From assembly GCF_001812805.1 (NCBI RefSeq), contig NZ_KV810517.1, forward strand, positions 1 to 64,000: DNA of 64,000 nt, written 5' to 3'. A model generated the notes under the pieces. That model saw only the letters and a list, made by a program, of their open reading frames with translations. It had not been told where the DNA came from and searched no databases. Origin of the DNA: Corynebacterium sp. HMSC078H07. GTDB taxonomy: Bacteria > Actinomycetota > Actinomycetes > Mycobacteriales > Mycobacteriaceae. Positions 35,087-44,042 of this stretch are shown here, one piece after another; the first letter of the stretch is position 1, and every line of letters begins with the position of its first letter. Position numbers and translations under genes: made by a program.

Positions 35087-38000
35087 ATGACGAACGCTCA
35101 CACCCCCGTCCCCGAATCCACTGACATCGACGCCGCGCTTATCGACGCCTCCGCGGCCCAAGCCCACTCCTGGCTCGCCTCCACCGCCGACGAGCAGGAC
35201 CCCGCCACGGAACAGCTTGCGGACCTCCTCCGCAACCCGGATGGCGTGGCCTTCACCATGGACTTCGTGGACCGCGTCATGCGCCCCGAGGATGACAAGG
35301 TGGCGGCCCACGCACTGAAATCTGTCACCGCCAGCTACGATGCGTCCTTCCTTGGCCTCATCAACGGCTCCCTCGTGGGCCTCGGTGGCTTCTTCGGCCC
35401 AATCCTGCCTAACCTCGTGATGCCGCTGGCCCGCATGCGTATGCGCCAGATGGTCGGCCACCTTGTTCTCGATGCTGAGGGCGAAGCCCTCAACAAGACC
35501 CTGGACAGGGCCGCAGAATCCGGCGAGCAGCTCAACCTCAACCTGCTCGGTGAAGCCGTGCTCGGTGATAAGGAAGCCCGCTCCCGCGCTGACCGCACCT
35601 TGAAGCTCATCCAGAACCCGCGCGTGACCTACGTGTCTGTCAAGGCCTCCTCCATGGTGGCCCAGCTCAACCCGTGGGACATCGAGGGCTCGCTGGTTCG
35701 CCTCAAGGAGCGCCTGCGCCCACTGTATGAAGCCGCGGTCAAGCGCCCGGACAAGGTCTTCATCAACCTGGATATGGAGGAGTACCACGACCTCCACCTC
35801 ACCGTGCGCCTGTTTACCGAGCTGCTCAGCGAGCCGGAGTTCACCAACCTCGAGGCCGGCATCGTGCTGCAGGCTTACCTGCCCGATACTTTCGACGCCT
35901 TGGCCCACCTCGCGGACTTCGCCAAGCAGCGCGTGGCAGAAGGCGGTGCGCACATCAAGATTCGCATCGTCAAGGGCGCCAACCTCTCCATGGAGCACGT
36001 GCAAGGGGAAATCCACGGCTGGCCGTCCGCTCCCTACTCCACTAAGGAAGAGGTGGACGCCAACTACTACCGCCTACTCGACTACATCCTGCGCCCGGAA
36101 TTCGCCGAGTCCGTGCGCATCGGTGTGGCTACCCACAACCTCTACACCGCAGCTTTTGCCCACGAACTGGGCAAGAAGCGCGGCGTGCTGTCCATGATGG
36201 ATTCCGAGATGCTCCAGGGCATGTCCCCGGCCCAGCAGGCAGCCGTGCGCAAGGCCTTTGACGGCCGCCAGATCCTCTACACCCCGGTGGTGCATATGGA
36301 GGACTTCGACGTTGCCGTGTCCTACCTCGTGCGCCGCTTGGAGGAAAACGCTGCCCCGCAGAACTTCCTCTACGCCCTCTTTGCCCCAGAGGAGCAGGCG
36401 CTCAAGGACCAGGAGGCGGTCTTCCGCCAGGCCGTCGAGCAGCGCTGGGACACCTTTGCTGGCCCACGCCGCACCCAAAACCGCCTGCAGGAAACCGAAC
36501 ACGCAGCCGGACGCCAAGCACCGCGCACCGGCCGCTTCGCCAACGAGCCGGACACCGACCCAGCCCTGGAGGCCAACCGCGAATGGGCCATCCAGGCGCT
36601 GAACACCGACCCCGGTGCCCATGGCGTGGACGAGGTGACGGATGCGGGGGACGTCGACAAGCACGTGGCCCGCGCCGCCGAACTCGGTGCCGAGTGGGGT
36701 GCCCGCCCCGCTGAGGACCGTGCCCGCGCGCTCGAGGCCGTAGCTGATGAGCTGGCCAACCGCCGCGGCGAGTTCATCTCCGTCGCCGCTTATGAGGCCA
36801 ACAAGACCGTCACGCAGACCGACCCGGAGATTTCCGAGGCCATCGACTTCTGCACCTACTACGCCCAGTCCGCGCGCCTGCTGGAGAACTACGCCGCCGA
36901 GTTCACCCCGCACCGCGTGACCGTGGTGACCCCGCCGTGGAACTTCCCGGTAGCCATCCCCACCGGTGGTATCGCCGCAGCTCTCGCCGCAGGTTCCGCC
37001 GTCATCATCAAGCCCGCGCCGCAGGTGGTGCACTGCGCGAAGCTCGTCGTCGATGCCTTCCGCACCGCACTGGAAGCCCAGGGCCTGGACCCGGATCTGG
37101 TCCAGCTCGTCTTCACCGATGAGGGCGAGGCCGGCCGCGCGCTCATTTCCCACGCCGACGTCGACGCCGTCATCCTCACGGGTGCGTCCGATACCGGCCA
37201 GCTCTTCCGCTCCTGGAAGCCGGAGATGAACATCATGGCGGAGACCTCCGGCAAGAACGCGCTCATCATTACCCCGTCTGCCGACCCAGACCTGGCCATT
37301 CAGGATCTCTACCTGTCCGCCTTCGGCCACTCCGGCCAGAAGTGCTCGGCGTCTTCTCTGGTCATCTTCGTCGGCGCGGCCGGCGATTCCCAGCGTCTGC
37401 GCTCGCAGCTTGTCGACGCCGTCGAGACCCTCATCCCCGGCCCCGGTCACGAGATCACCACCACGATGAACGGCCTGGCCGAAGCGCCCGGCGAGAAGCT
37501 CCTGCATGGCCTTACCCAGCTGGAGCCGGGCGAAACGTGGCTGATTAAGCCTCAGAAGCTCAACGAAGAGGGCACGCTGTGGTCGCCGGGTATCCGCGAT
37601 AACGTGCGCCCGGGTTCCTGGTTCCACGTCAACGAGTGCTTCGGCCCGGTCCTCGGCATTATGCATGCGGAGACTTTGGATGAGGCCATCGAGTGGCAGA
37701 ACTCCACCGGCTACGGCCTCACCGGCGGTATTCACACGCTGGATAACGACGAGATTGACTACTGGCTCGAGCGCGTCGAGGTGGGCAACGCCTACGTCAA
37801 CCGCGGCATTACCGGCGCGATTGTCCAGCGCCAGTCCTTCGGCGGTTGGAAGCAGTCCGTCATGGGCCCGGGTGCCAAGGCAGGTGGCCCGAACTACGTC
37901 GCGCAGTTCGGTACCTGGGCCGATGGCGCGCTGCGCCCCTTCGACGTCGACATCACCCAGCCGGTGGTGTCCCAGCTGCGTGCCTTCGCCAACCTGTCCC

Positions 38001-38530
38001 TTTCTGATGAGGACACCGCCTGGCTGTGGCGCGCTGCTGAGCTCGACGAGCTGGCCTGGCAGCAGGAGTTTGGCCGCGACCACGACCGCGCTGGCCTGGT
38101 CTGCGAGGCCAACGTCTTCCGCTACCGCCCGGTGCTCACCCCGCTACAGGTGCGCATTGGGGCGGATGCCTCGCTCCGTGATGTCGCCCGTCTCGCCCTT
38201 GCTGCCACCCGCACCAACTCCCCGGTTCGCTTCAGCGCCGCCCCGGAGAAGGCTGCGGAGCTGCGCGAGCTCGGCTTTGGCGTCGATGGCGTAGCACTCG
38301 AGGCTTTTATCCGCGAGGTCTCCAGTCTCGAGTCCGGCCGTGTGCGCTCGGTAGGCTCCGTGGAAGCTGGCGTCTTTGAGGCCGCAGTACAGTCCAACTC
38401 CGTGGTGCTGGACCAGCCTGTGCTTGCCGACGGCCGCCGCGAGCTCCTCCCCTTCCTCCTCGAGCAGGCCGTATCGGTGACCATGCACCGCTTCGGCATC
38501 ATCCGCACGGTGGGCAGCATCCGCGCATAG
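35087..38530 (+). CDS. putA: Bifunctional proline dehydrogenase / P5C dehydrogenase PutA
   Basis: 1,147 residues. The proline dehydrogenase barrel (about 40-470) contains YVSVKASSMVAQ, FINLDMEEYHDLHLT, IKIRIVKGANLS and VATHNLYTAAFA; it binds FAD and oxidises proline to P5C. The ALDH module (about 520-1010) contains TPPWNFPVAIPTGG, the Glu motif MAETSGKNALII and the catalytic Cys in GHSGQKCSASSLVIF; it oxidises glutamate semialdehyde to glutamate. A C-terminal 130-residue extension follows. There is no N-terminal ribbon-helix-helix domain, so it does not repress itself. AAGGA nine bases before the ATG. Strong codon bias. No close partner gene. Confidence 0.95.
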   Translation: MTNAHTPVPESTDIDAALIDASAAQAHSWLASTADEQDPATEQLADLLRNPDGVAFTMDFVDRVMRPEDDKVAAHALKSVTASYDASFLGLINGSLVGLGGFFGPILPNLVMPLARMRMRQMVGHLVLDAEGEALNKTLDRAAESGEQLNLNLLGEAVLGDKEARSRADRTLKLIQNPRVTYVSVKASSMVAQLNPWDIEGSLVRLKERLRPLYEAAVKRPDKVFINLDMEEYHDLHLTVRLFTELLSEPEFTNLEAGIVLQAYLPDTFDALAHLADFAKQRVAEGGAHIKIRIVKGANLSMEHVQGEIHGWPSAPYSTKEEVDANYYRLLDYILRPEFAESVRIGVATHNLYTAAFAHELGKKRGVLSMMDSEMLQGMSPAQQAAVRKAFDGRQILYTPVVHMEDFDVAVSYLVRRLEENAAPQNFLYALFAPEEQALKDQEAVFRQAVEQRWDTFAGPRRTQNRLQETEHAAGRQAPRTGRFANEPDTDPALEANREWAIQALNTDPGAHGVDEVTDAGDVDKHVARAAELGAEWGARPAEDRARALEAVADELANRRGEFISVAAYEANKTVTQTDPEISEAIDFCTYYAQSARLLENYAAEFTPHRVTVVTPPWNFPVAIPTGGIAAALAAGSAVIIKPAPQVVHCAKLVVDAFRTALEAQGLDPDLVQLVFTDEGEAGRALISHADVDAVILTGASDTGQLFRSWKPEMNIMAETSGKNALIITPSADPDLAIQDLYLSAFGHSGQKCSASSLVIFVGAAGDSQRLRSQLVDAVETLIPGPGHEITTTMNGLAEAPGEKLLHGLTQLEPGETWLIKPQKLNEEGTLWSPGIRDNVRPGSWFHVNECFGPVLGIMHAETLDEAIEWQNSTGYGLTGGIHTLDNDEIDYWLERVEVGNAYVNRGITGAIVQRQSFGGWKQSVMGPGAKAGGPNYVAQFGTWADGALRPFDVDITQPVVSQLRAFANLSLSDEDTAWLWRAAELDELAWQQEFGRDHDRAGLVCEANVFRYRPVLTPLQVRIGADASLRDVARLALAATRTNSPVRFSAAPEKAAELRELGFGVDGVALEAFIREVSSLESGRVRSVGSVEAGVFEAAVQSNSVVLDQPVLADGRRELLPFLLEQAVSVTMHRFGIIRTVGSIRA

Positions 38531-38565
38531 TTAATTTCCTGCGCTCATATGAGAAGATGTAGCGC

Positions 38566-39831
38566 ATGAGTCAAAACACCGGTGATGCCACCGCTTCGGA
38601 CGCCCAGAACACTGAGGCCTCCGGCGCGGCGGCGAAACCTATCAATGAAGAAGCCACCCTTCACCCCTCAGAAACCGACGACAAGTCCCGTGTCCTCGGC
38701 CGCGATGCCATTTCCCTGGCGAAGATCTGCCTGATCTTCATCATCGTGGTCGCAGGCGTGGGCCTGGCCGGCTACCTGCTGAAATTCATCTGGGTGGGCC
38801 TCCTGCCCGTGATCCTTGCCATCCTGGTCTGCACGGTACTTTTCCCGGTGACCGCCTGGCTGCGGGGCAAGAAATTCCCCCGCGCCCTAGCCGCCATCAC
38901 CACCCTGCTCGGCTTCCTGGCCATCATCGGCGGTGTCTTCGCCGCGATGGCACCGGTCGTGTCCTCGCAGGGAGCAGCCCTGGTCAATCAGGCCGAGGAC
39001 GGCCTGAACAAGCTCGTCGTCATGGCGAAGGATCTCCCCTTCGAGATTGATGCGGCGAAGGTGCAGGAAGTGCTTGATGACGCCATGGCGTTCATCAAGG
39101 GCCAAGCCTCCCAGATCGCTACCGGCGTCATTTCTGGTGTCTCCATGGCCAGCTCCATCGTCATGGCCTTGGCCATCATGCTGTTCGTGTCCTTCTTCAT
39201 CCTCAAGGACGGCGATAAATTCCTGCCGTGGCTGCGCACCTACACCGGCTACTCCGCCGGCTGGCACGCCACTGAGCTGCTGACCCGCGTGTGGAATACG
39301 CTGTCCGGTTTCATCCAGGCCCAGGCTGCCGTGGCGGCTGTCGACGGCCTCCTCATCGGCCTCGGCCTCTGGGCCCTGCAGGTCCCGCTGGCCCTGGTTA
39401 TCGGCGTGGTGACTTTCTTCGCCAGCTTCATCCCCGTCATCGGCGCGGTGACCGCCGGCGCCTTGGCCGTCATCATCGCACTGGTTTCCGACGGCCTCAC
39501 CAAGGCCCTTCTCGCCCTGCTGCTCATCATCGTGGTCCAGCAGGTGGAAGGCAACGTCCTCCAGCCGATGCTCCAGTCCAAGGCCATGGGCCTGCATGCC
39601 GCCATGGTGCTACTCTCCGTCACGGTCGGCTCTGCCCTAGCCGGCATCATCGGCGCCTTCCTTGCTGTGCCGGTCGCCGCCACCATTGCCGTCGTCTTCC
39701 GCTACCACCAGGAGATGGCCAGCCTTCGCGCCGGCGAGATCGAGGCGAAGAACATCAAGATCTCCACCACCGAGGGCCATGACACCGTTATGAAGCTCTA
39801 CGAGCACCTCGAGGCCAGCGGCGCCCGCTAA
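38566..39831 (+). CDS. AI-2E family transporter (PerM-like)
   Basis: 421 residues. The first 60 are an acidic, disordered cytosolic leader. Then paired helices (ICLIFIIVVAGVGLAGYLLK and VGLLPVILAILVCTVLFPVT), a soluble loop near 120-170 (KLVVMAKDLPFEIDAAKVQE), and the C-terminal helices with the family signature QQVEGNVLQPMLQSKAMGLH followed by LSVTVGSALAGIIGAFLAVP. Family members are membrane transporters of varied substrates; a role in quorum signal export is not implied. Starts at ATG 38566, 36 nt after putA. The tail EGHDTVMKLYEHLEASGAR is cytosolic. Confidence 0.9.
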   Translation: MSQNTGDATASDAQNTEASGAAAKPINEEATLHPSETDDKSRVLGRDAISLAKICLIFIIVVAGVGLAGYLLKFIWVGLLPVILAILVCTVLFPVTAWLRGKKFPRALAAITTLLGFLAIIGGVFAAMAPVVSSQGAALVNQAEDGLNKLVVMAKDLPFEIDAAKVQEVLDDAMAFIKGQASQIATGVISGVSMASSIVMALAIMLFVSFFILKDGDKFLPWLRTYTGYSAGWHATELLTRVWNTLSGFIQAQAAVAAVDGLLIGLGLWALQVPLALVIGVVTFFASFIPVIGAVTAGALAVIIALVSDGLTKALLALLLIIVVQQVEGNVLQPMLQSKAMGLHAAMVLLSVTVGSALAGIIGAFLAVPVAATIAVVFRYHQEMASLRAGEIEAKNIKISTTEGHDTVMKLYEHLEASGAR

Positions 39832-39874
39832 TCACACAACCGGCTCATGGCTCGAGCTCTCTCGGCCGTGCAAC

Positions 39875-39940
39875 TGCCCTAGTTGCCAAACTTCTCCCCC
39901 ACCACCCGCGGCGGGAGCAACGGTTTTGGCAACTAGGGCA
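39875..39940. repeat. Long inverted repeat (16-bp perfect arms), possible bidirectional terminator
   Basis: TGCCCTAGTTGCCAAA (39875-39890) pairs perfectly with TTTGGCAACTAGGGCA (39925-39940). The 34-base loop holds a second hairpin CTCCC...GGGAG with CCGC-GGCGG pairing. It lies exactly between the convergent AI-2E and nucleosidase genes. It may terminate both, or be a copy of a dispersed repeat. Confidence 0.8.
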
Positions 39941-39957
39941 CTTTCCATATGTAGGGC

Positions 39958-40524
39958 CTAATCTGCGGTGACCGTGCCGAAGGCCACCGCTAGTTCTTCC
40001 GCCGCGCGGTCCAGCACAGACGCCCACGTGCCATAGGACTCCTCGTTGGCGGTATCCGAGACCTGCTTGAGCAACGTGCACGGCACACCAAACTTCCGGC
40101 ACACCGCCGCGATGGCATAGCCCTCCATGTCGCACAGCTCGGAATCCTGGGCAAGGCGCGTGCGGGTTGGGGTATCGGAGATAAAGGAATCACCCGTCGC
40201 CAGCGACGCCGTGGGCAACTTACCGGAGGTCTCCAGCTCGATGACCTCCGGAGGGAGATAGCGGGAAACATCGCTGAGCACGTCCAAGTGAAAGTCGTGC
40301 TTTCTCACGTGAGAGATCTCGAAGACGCCAGAGAGATCGTCGACAAGCGCGCCCGCAGTACCAATGTTGATGACACGCTCCGGCAGCACCTCAGCCGAGG
40401 CCAGCGCGTTCGTCAGCTCAATCGCGGCGGGCACCGTGCCGATCCCCGTGATGAGCAGCGGCGCGCCGTCCGGGACGTGGGAGGCTTCAGCGTCAACGGC
40501 GGCAACAAACAAGACATTCTCCAT
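39958..40524 (-). CDS. Nucleosidase / nucleoside phosphorylase family protein
   Basis: 188 residues, short for the family. Recognisable parts: N-terminal VLFVAAVDAEASHV, LLITGIGTVPAAIELTNAL, RVINIGTAGAL and the active-site helix ELCDMEGYAIAAVCRKFG (catalytic Asp and the EMEG-like motif), followed by KQVSDTANEES. Proteins of this kind split 5'-methylthioadenosine, S-adenosylhomocysteine or other nucleosides. The ATG at 40524 starts the family N-terminus; a longer frame to 40584 lacks support. Convergent with the AI-2E gene. Confidence 0.82.
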   Translation of the reverse strand: MENVLFVAAVDAEASHVPDGAPLLITGIGTVPAAIELTNALASAEVLPERVINIGTAGALVDDLSGVFEISHVRKHDFHLDVLSDVSRYLPPEVIELETSGKLPTASLATGDSFISDTPTRTRLAQDSELCDMEGYAIAAVCRKFGVPCTLLKQVSDTANEESYGTWASVLDRAAEELAVAFGTVTAD

Positions 40525-40635
40525 GCCTGCGAGACTACCCGGTGACCCGAGGAATGTTCTCCGCGGCTCTGGTCTGGGGTCCACGGCCGCTTGTAGGGTC
40601 TGGAATCACACCGAGACCTCAGAAAGGAGAACACA

Positions 40636-41133
40636 ATGTTCACACCACGAGCTTTCGCCGGAGCAGCACTACTCTGCCTCCCACTCATCGCCTGCAGCAG
40701 CCCCAAAGAAGTCCAGGCCAGCCCCGTCGCCGAAGTCTGCGGGGTAGGAAACGCCCAAGCGGCTGTCAACGCCAACATCGCGCAGGTTCCGCAGTGGAAT
40801 GGCCACAACTGGAAGGTTGTCGATAGCTCCCACTTCGACCCGTGCGCGGAGCTGAGCTGGCAGACCATTTCCGTCGAGGGCGGCACTGCCTCCTCGCCGC
40901 ACCACATCATGCTCTTCCACAAGGGCCACTACCTCGGTACCGCGACGGCTGAGCCTTATGGTTTCTTCCCGAGCATCGAGCAGGTCAACGGTAGCGAGAT
41001 TGCCGTGACCTACCACTGGCCGCAGGCAGGCGACGCCAATGCGGCGCCGACGGGCCAGACGCATGCTAGCTTCCGCTGGGACGCCGCCCAGCAGAAGGTC
41101 ATCATGAACGGCGATGTTCCCCCGAAGGCCTAG
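40636..41133 (+). CDS. LppP/LprE-like lipoprotein, copy 1
   Basis: 165 residues. Signal peptide with lipobox LIACSS, so a lipoprotein. The mature part contains VPQWNGHNWKVVDSSHFDPC, ELSWQTISVEGGTASSPHHI, MLFHKGHYLGTATAEPYGFF and SEIAVTYHWPQAGDANA, a pattern of the LppP/LprE family of actinobacteria. Two Cys (near VCGVG and DPCAEL) could bond. Function unknown. GAAAGGAG lies before the ATG. It is followed 59 nt later by a paralog. Confidence 0.82.
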   Translation: MFTPRAFAGAALLCLPLIACSSPKEVQASPVAEVCGVGNAQAAVNANIAQVPQWNGHNWKVVDSSHFDPCAELSWQTISVEGGTASSPHHIMLFHKGHYLGTATAEPYGFFPSIEQVNGSEIAVTYHWPQAGDANAAPTGQTHASFRWDAAQQKVIMNGDVPPKA

Positions 41134-41192
41134 ATAAGATAGAGCCAGTCGTGCGCCCCACAAGAGGCGCACAATGCGAGGAAGGAACATTA

Positions 41193-41828
41193 ATGTTGAG
41201 GCGTAGCTGTGCACTTATGGGTGCTGCCCTTCTCTGCCTCCCGCTCGCCTCCTGCTCCGGCGACGCGGCGCAGGATAATTCGCCGGCGTTCGATACCGTC
41301 CACGACAGTGCGACGGACAACGCTCCGGATGACACGGAGAGCACTGAAGACCCTGTGTCGGAACCACCGGCCGCGGGCGCCTCGCCGACGCTTCCTGCTG
41401 AGGCCCCGGCAGAAGAAGAGGACGCGGAATCCTGCGAGACTATCGACGCCCACGCTGCCTATGAATCAGGAATCGGCACGATTCCTCCATGGAAGGACAA
41501 CAACTGGACGCTGGTGGATTTCTCACAGTTCGATCCTTGTGCGGATCTGAGCTGGCAAATCATCACCATCGAGCGCGGAACGGCCTCTTCGCCGTACCAC
41601 ATCATGCTCTTCCACAAGGGCGAGTACATCGGAACCGCCACCGCCGAGCCCTACGGTTTCTTCCCCACCGTCGAGCAGGTCAGCGGCGCTGAGATTGCCG
41701 TGACCTACCACTGGCCGCGCGAGGGCGAAGCCAATGCGGAACACACCGGGACCACGGAGGCCGGCTTCCGCTGGGACGATGCCGAGCAGAAGGTCATCAT
41801 GAGCGGCGACGTCCCGCCGGGAAGCTAA
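41193..41828 (+). CDS. LppP/LprE-like lipoprotein, copy 2
   Basis: 211 residues. Lipobox LASCSG, then an acidic Thr/Asp/Pro-rich spacer of about 65 residues that the first copy lacks, then the same domain: IPPWKDNNWTLVDFSQFDPC, LSWQIITIERGTASSPYHIM, HKGEYIGTATAEPYGFFPTV and SGAEIAVTYHWPREGEANAE. The start ATG 41193 has AGGAAGGA seven bases upstream. The pair arose by tandem duplication; the spacer in copy 2 would lift the domain further from the membrane. Confidence 0.82.
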   Translation: MLRRSCALMGAALLCLPLASCSGDAAQDNSPAFDTVHDSATDNAPDDTESTEDPVSEPPAAGASPTLPAEAPAEEEDAESCETIDAHAAYESGIGTIPPWKDNNWTLVDFSQFDPCADLSWQIITIERGTASSPYHIMLFHKGEYIGTATAEPYGFFPTVEQVSGAEIAVTYHWPREGEANAEHTGTTEAGFRWDDAEQKVIMSGDVPPGS

Positions 41829-41859
41829 GCGCGGCAGATCGGCCGCTGCAACGCAACCG

Positions 41860-43146
41860 TTAACGCAGCCGCTGGCCCACAAAGCCCGCGGCCAGCGTGT
41901 TGCCGCTGGAGGCATCGATGAGCAAGAAGTTGCCCACCGCGCCACGCGCGGCGTAGTCCTCGACCGGCAGCTCCGCTTGGGTCTGGACGGTGATGTAAGC
42001 GATGTCGTTCAGGGAGGCCCTTTCCGGCGACTCGTCGTCGGCCACGCCGTCGAGGTCGAGGACGCGATCCACCGACGCAATACGAGCCTTGACCAGGTCC
42101 GTGCCGTAGCGCAGCTTGAGCATCTGGCCTGGTGTGAGGTCCTTGTCGGTAAGCACGACCGCAGTCGCGGCGAACTCGCGGACTGCTTCGGGGCGCTGCG
42201 AGCCGGCGAGGAGATCACCGCGGGCAAGGTCGATGTCATCAGCCAACAACAGCACGACAGAATCCCCAGCCGTGGCCTGCTTGCCTTCCGCGAGCGGGCC
42301 ATCAGCTGTGTCGATACCCGTTACGGTGGTGGAACGCCCGCCTGGCGTCGTCACGGTGTCCCCCACCGCGACGTGGCCGGCCTTCACGCGGCCGGCATAG
42401 CCGCGGTAATCGGAAGCGTGCTCGCGGATGACGTACTGAATGGGGAAACGGAAGTCCAGGTCATCGGCGCGCCCGGTTGCCACGGGGACGGTCTCCAAAA
42501 CATCCAGGACGGTCGGCCCGGAGTACCAGTCCATATTCGTGGAGCGCTTCACGACGTTGTCGCCTTTGAGCGCAGAAATCGGAATAGCCACCGAATCAGT
42601 CAAACCCAGGCGCGCGGCGAGTTCGGAGAACTCATGCTCAATGGAGCGGAAGGTGGCCTCGTCGTAGTCCACCAGGTCGATCTTGTTCACGCCCAGCACC
42701 ACGTGGCGCACGCCCAAGAGCGCTGCCACGTTGAGGTGGCGGCGGGTTTGCTCGACGACGCCATGGCGGGCGTCGATAAGCAGCACCACCACCTGGGAGG
42801 TGGACATGCCGGTGACCGTATTGCGCGTGTACTGCACGTGGCCCGGGGTATCGGCGAGGATGAAAGTGCGCTTATCGGTGGCGAAGTAGCGGTAGGCCAC
42901 GTCGATGGTGATTCCCTGCTCGCGCTCGGCGCGGAGGCCGTCGACAAGCAGCGAGAGATCCATGCCGTCAAAACCGCGGTCGGCAGAGGAACGCTCCATG
43001 GACTCCACCTGGTCCGCCAGCACGGACTTGGTGTCATAGAGCAGGCGGCCGACGAAGGTGGATTTGCCATCATCAACGGAGCCAGCGGTGCACAGGCGCA
43101 GGGTATCGCGCTGCTTAAGGGCGCTAACATTGGGCGCGAGAGTCAT
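41860..43146 (-). CDS. cysN: Sulfate adenylyltransferase large subunit CysN
   Basis: 428 residues, GTPase of the ATP sulfurylase complex that drives APS formation from ATP and sulfate. G1 GSVDDGKSTFVGRLLYD, G3 DTPGHVQYTRNTVTG, G4 NKIDLVDYDEATF and the beta-barrel domains are present. It ends without an APS kinase domain, so this is not a CysNC fusion. The start ATG overlaps the cysD stop (TGATG). Last gene of the cysH-D-N cluster. Confidence 0.94.
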   Translation of the reverse strand: MTLAPNVSALKQRDTLRLCTAGSVDDGKSTFVGRLLYDTKSVLADQVESMERSSADRGFDGMDLSLLVDGLRAEREQGITIDVAYRYFATDKRTFILADTPGHVQYTRNTVTGMSTSQVVVLLIDARHGVVEQTRRHLNVAALLGVRHVVLGVNKIDLVDYDEATFRSIEHEFSELAARLGLTDSVAIPISALKGDNVVKRSTNMDWYSGPTVLDVLETVPVATGRADDLDFRFPIQYVIREHASDYRGYAGRVKAGHVAVGDTVTTPGGRSTTVTGIDTADGPLAEGKQATAGDSVVLLLADDIDLARGDLLAGSQRPEAVREFAATAVVLTDKDLTPGQMLKLRYGTDLVKARIASVDRVLDLDGVADDESPERASLNDIAYITVQTQAELPVEDYAARGAVGNFLLIDASSGNTLAAGFVGQRLR

Positions 43147-44042
43147 CAGAAGTAACCTTCCTTCTTGCGGTCCTCCATGGCGGACTCGGAGAGTTTGTCG
43201 TCGGCACGGGTAGCACCCCGCTCGGAGAGGGTAGACACAGAGATTTCGGCGAGGATTTCATCTGTCGTAGAAGCCGTGGAATCCACCGCGCCGGTGCAGG
43301 ACATGTCACCTACGGTGCGGTAGCGCACGGTGCGGGTTTCTACCTGCTCGTCCTCGCGGGGCCCGCCCCACTCTCCCGGAGTCAGCCACATGCCGTTGCG
43401 CTTGAACACCTCGCGCTGGTGGGAGTAGTAGATGGACGGCAGCTCCAGGTTGCGGGCGCCGATGTACTCCCAAATGTCAGACTCGGTCCAGTTGGAGATG
43501 GGAAAGACGCGCACGTTTTCGCCGGCCATCTTGCCGCCGTTGTAGAGGTCCCACAGCTCCGGGCGCTGGCGTCGCGGGTCCCAGCCGCCGAAGGAATCAC
43601 GGATGGAGAAGATGCGCTCCTTGGCGCGGGCGCGTTCCTCGTCACGGCGCGCACCGCCCAGGACGGCGTCGTAGCCGCGCTCGGCAATGGTCTCCACCAG
43701 CGGCACGGACTGCAGCGGGTTGCGCGTACCGTCGGGGCGCTCCTGCAACTCGCCGCGGTCAATCCAGTCCTGGACCAGGGCCACGTGCAGGCGCGCGCCG
43801 GATTCCTCAACGAGGCGGTCGCGGAACTCGATGACCTCCGGGAAATTGTGGCCAGTGTCCACGTGGATGAGCTCAAACGGCACGGTAGCGGGAGCAAAGG
43901 CGCGGCGGGCCAGCTCGAAGACCACGACGGAGTCCTTGCCGCCGGAAAACAGCAGGCCTACCTTGTCGAATTGCCCGGCGACTTCGCGCAGGATGTGGAG
44001 GGATTCGTTCTCTAGGTCTTTAAGGTGTGGTGAAAGAGTCAT
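43146..44042 (-). CDS. cysD: Sulfate adenylyltransferase small subunit CysD
   Basis: 298 residues. The PP-loop LLFSGGKDSVVVFELARRAF binds ATP; HVDTGHNFPEVIEFRDRL and the C-terminal RYRTVGDMSCTGAVDSTAST are conserved. Catalyses transfer of sulfate to AMP with CysN. ATG 44042 overlaps the cysH stop (TAATG), so translation is coupled. An in-frame start six codons upstream would lie inside cysH. Confidence 0.95.
   Translation of the reverse strand: MTLSPHLKDLENESLHILREVAGQFDKVGLLFSGGKDSVVVFELARRAFAPATVPFELIHVDTGHNFPEVIEFRDRLVEESGARLHVALVQDWIDRGELQERPDGTRNPLQSVPLVETIAERGYDAVLGGARRDEERARAKERIFSIRDSFGGWDPRRQRPELWDLYNGGKMAGENVRVFPISNWTESDIWEYIGARNLELPSIYYSHQREVFKRNGMWLTPGEWGGPREDEQVETRTVRYRTVGDMSCTGAVDSTASTTDEILAEISVSTLSERGATRADDKLSESAMEDRKKEGYF

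Noticed and set aside
36074-38083. 669-codon frame antisense to putA
   Set aside because: Shadow of a G+C-rich highly biased gene; putA motifs are complete on the other strand.
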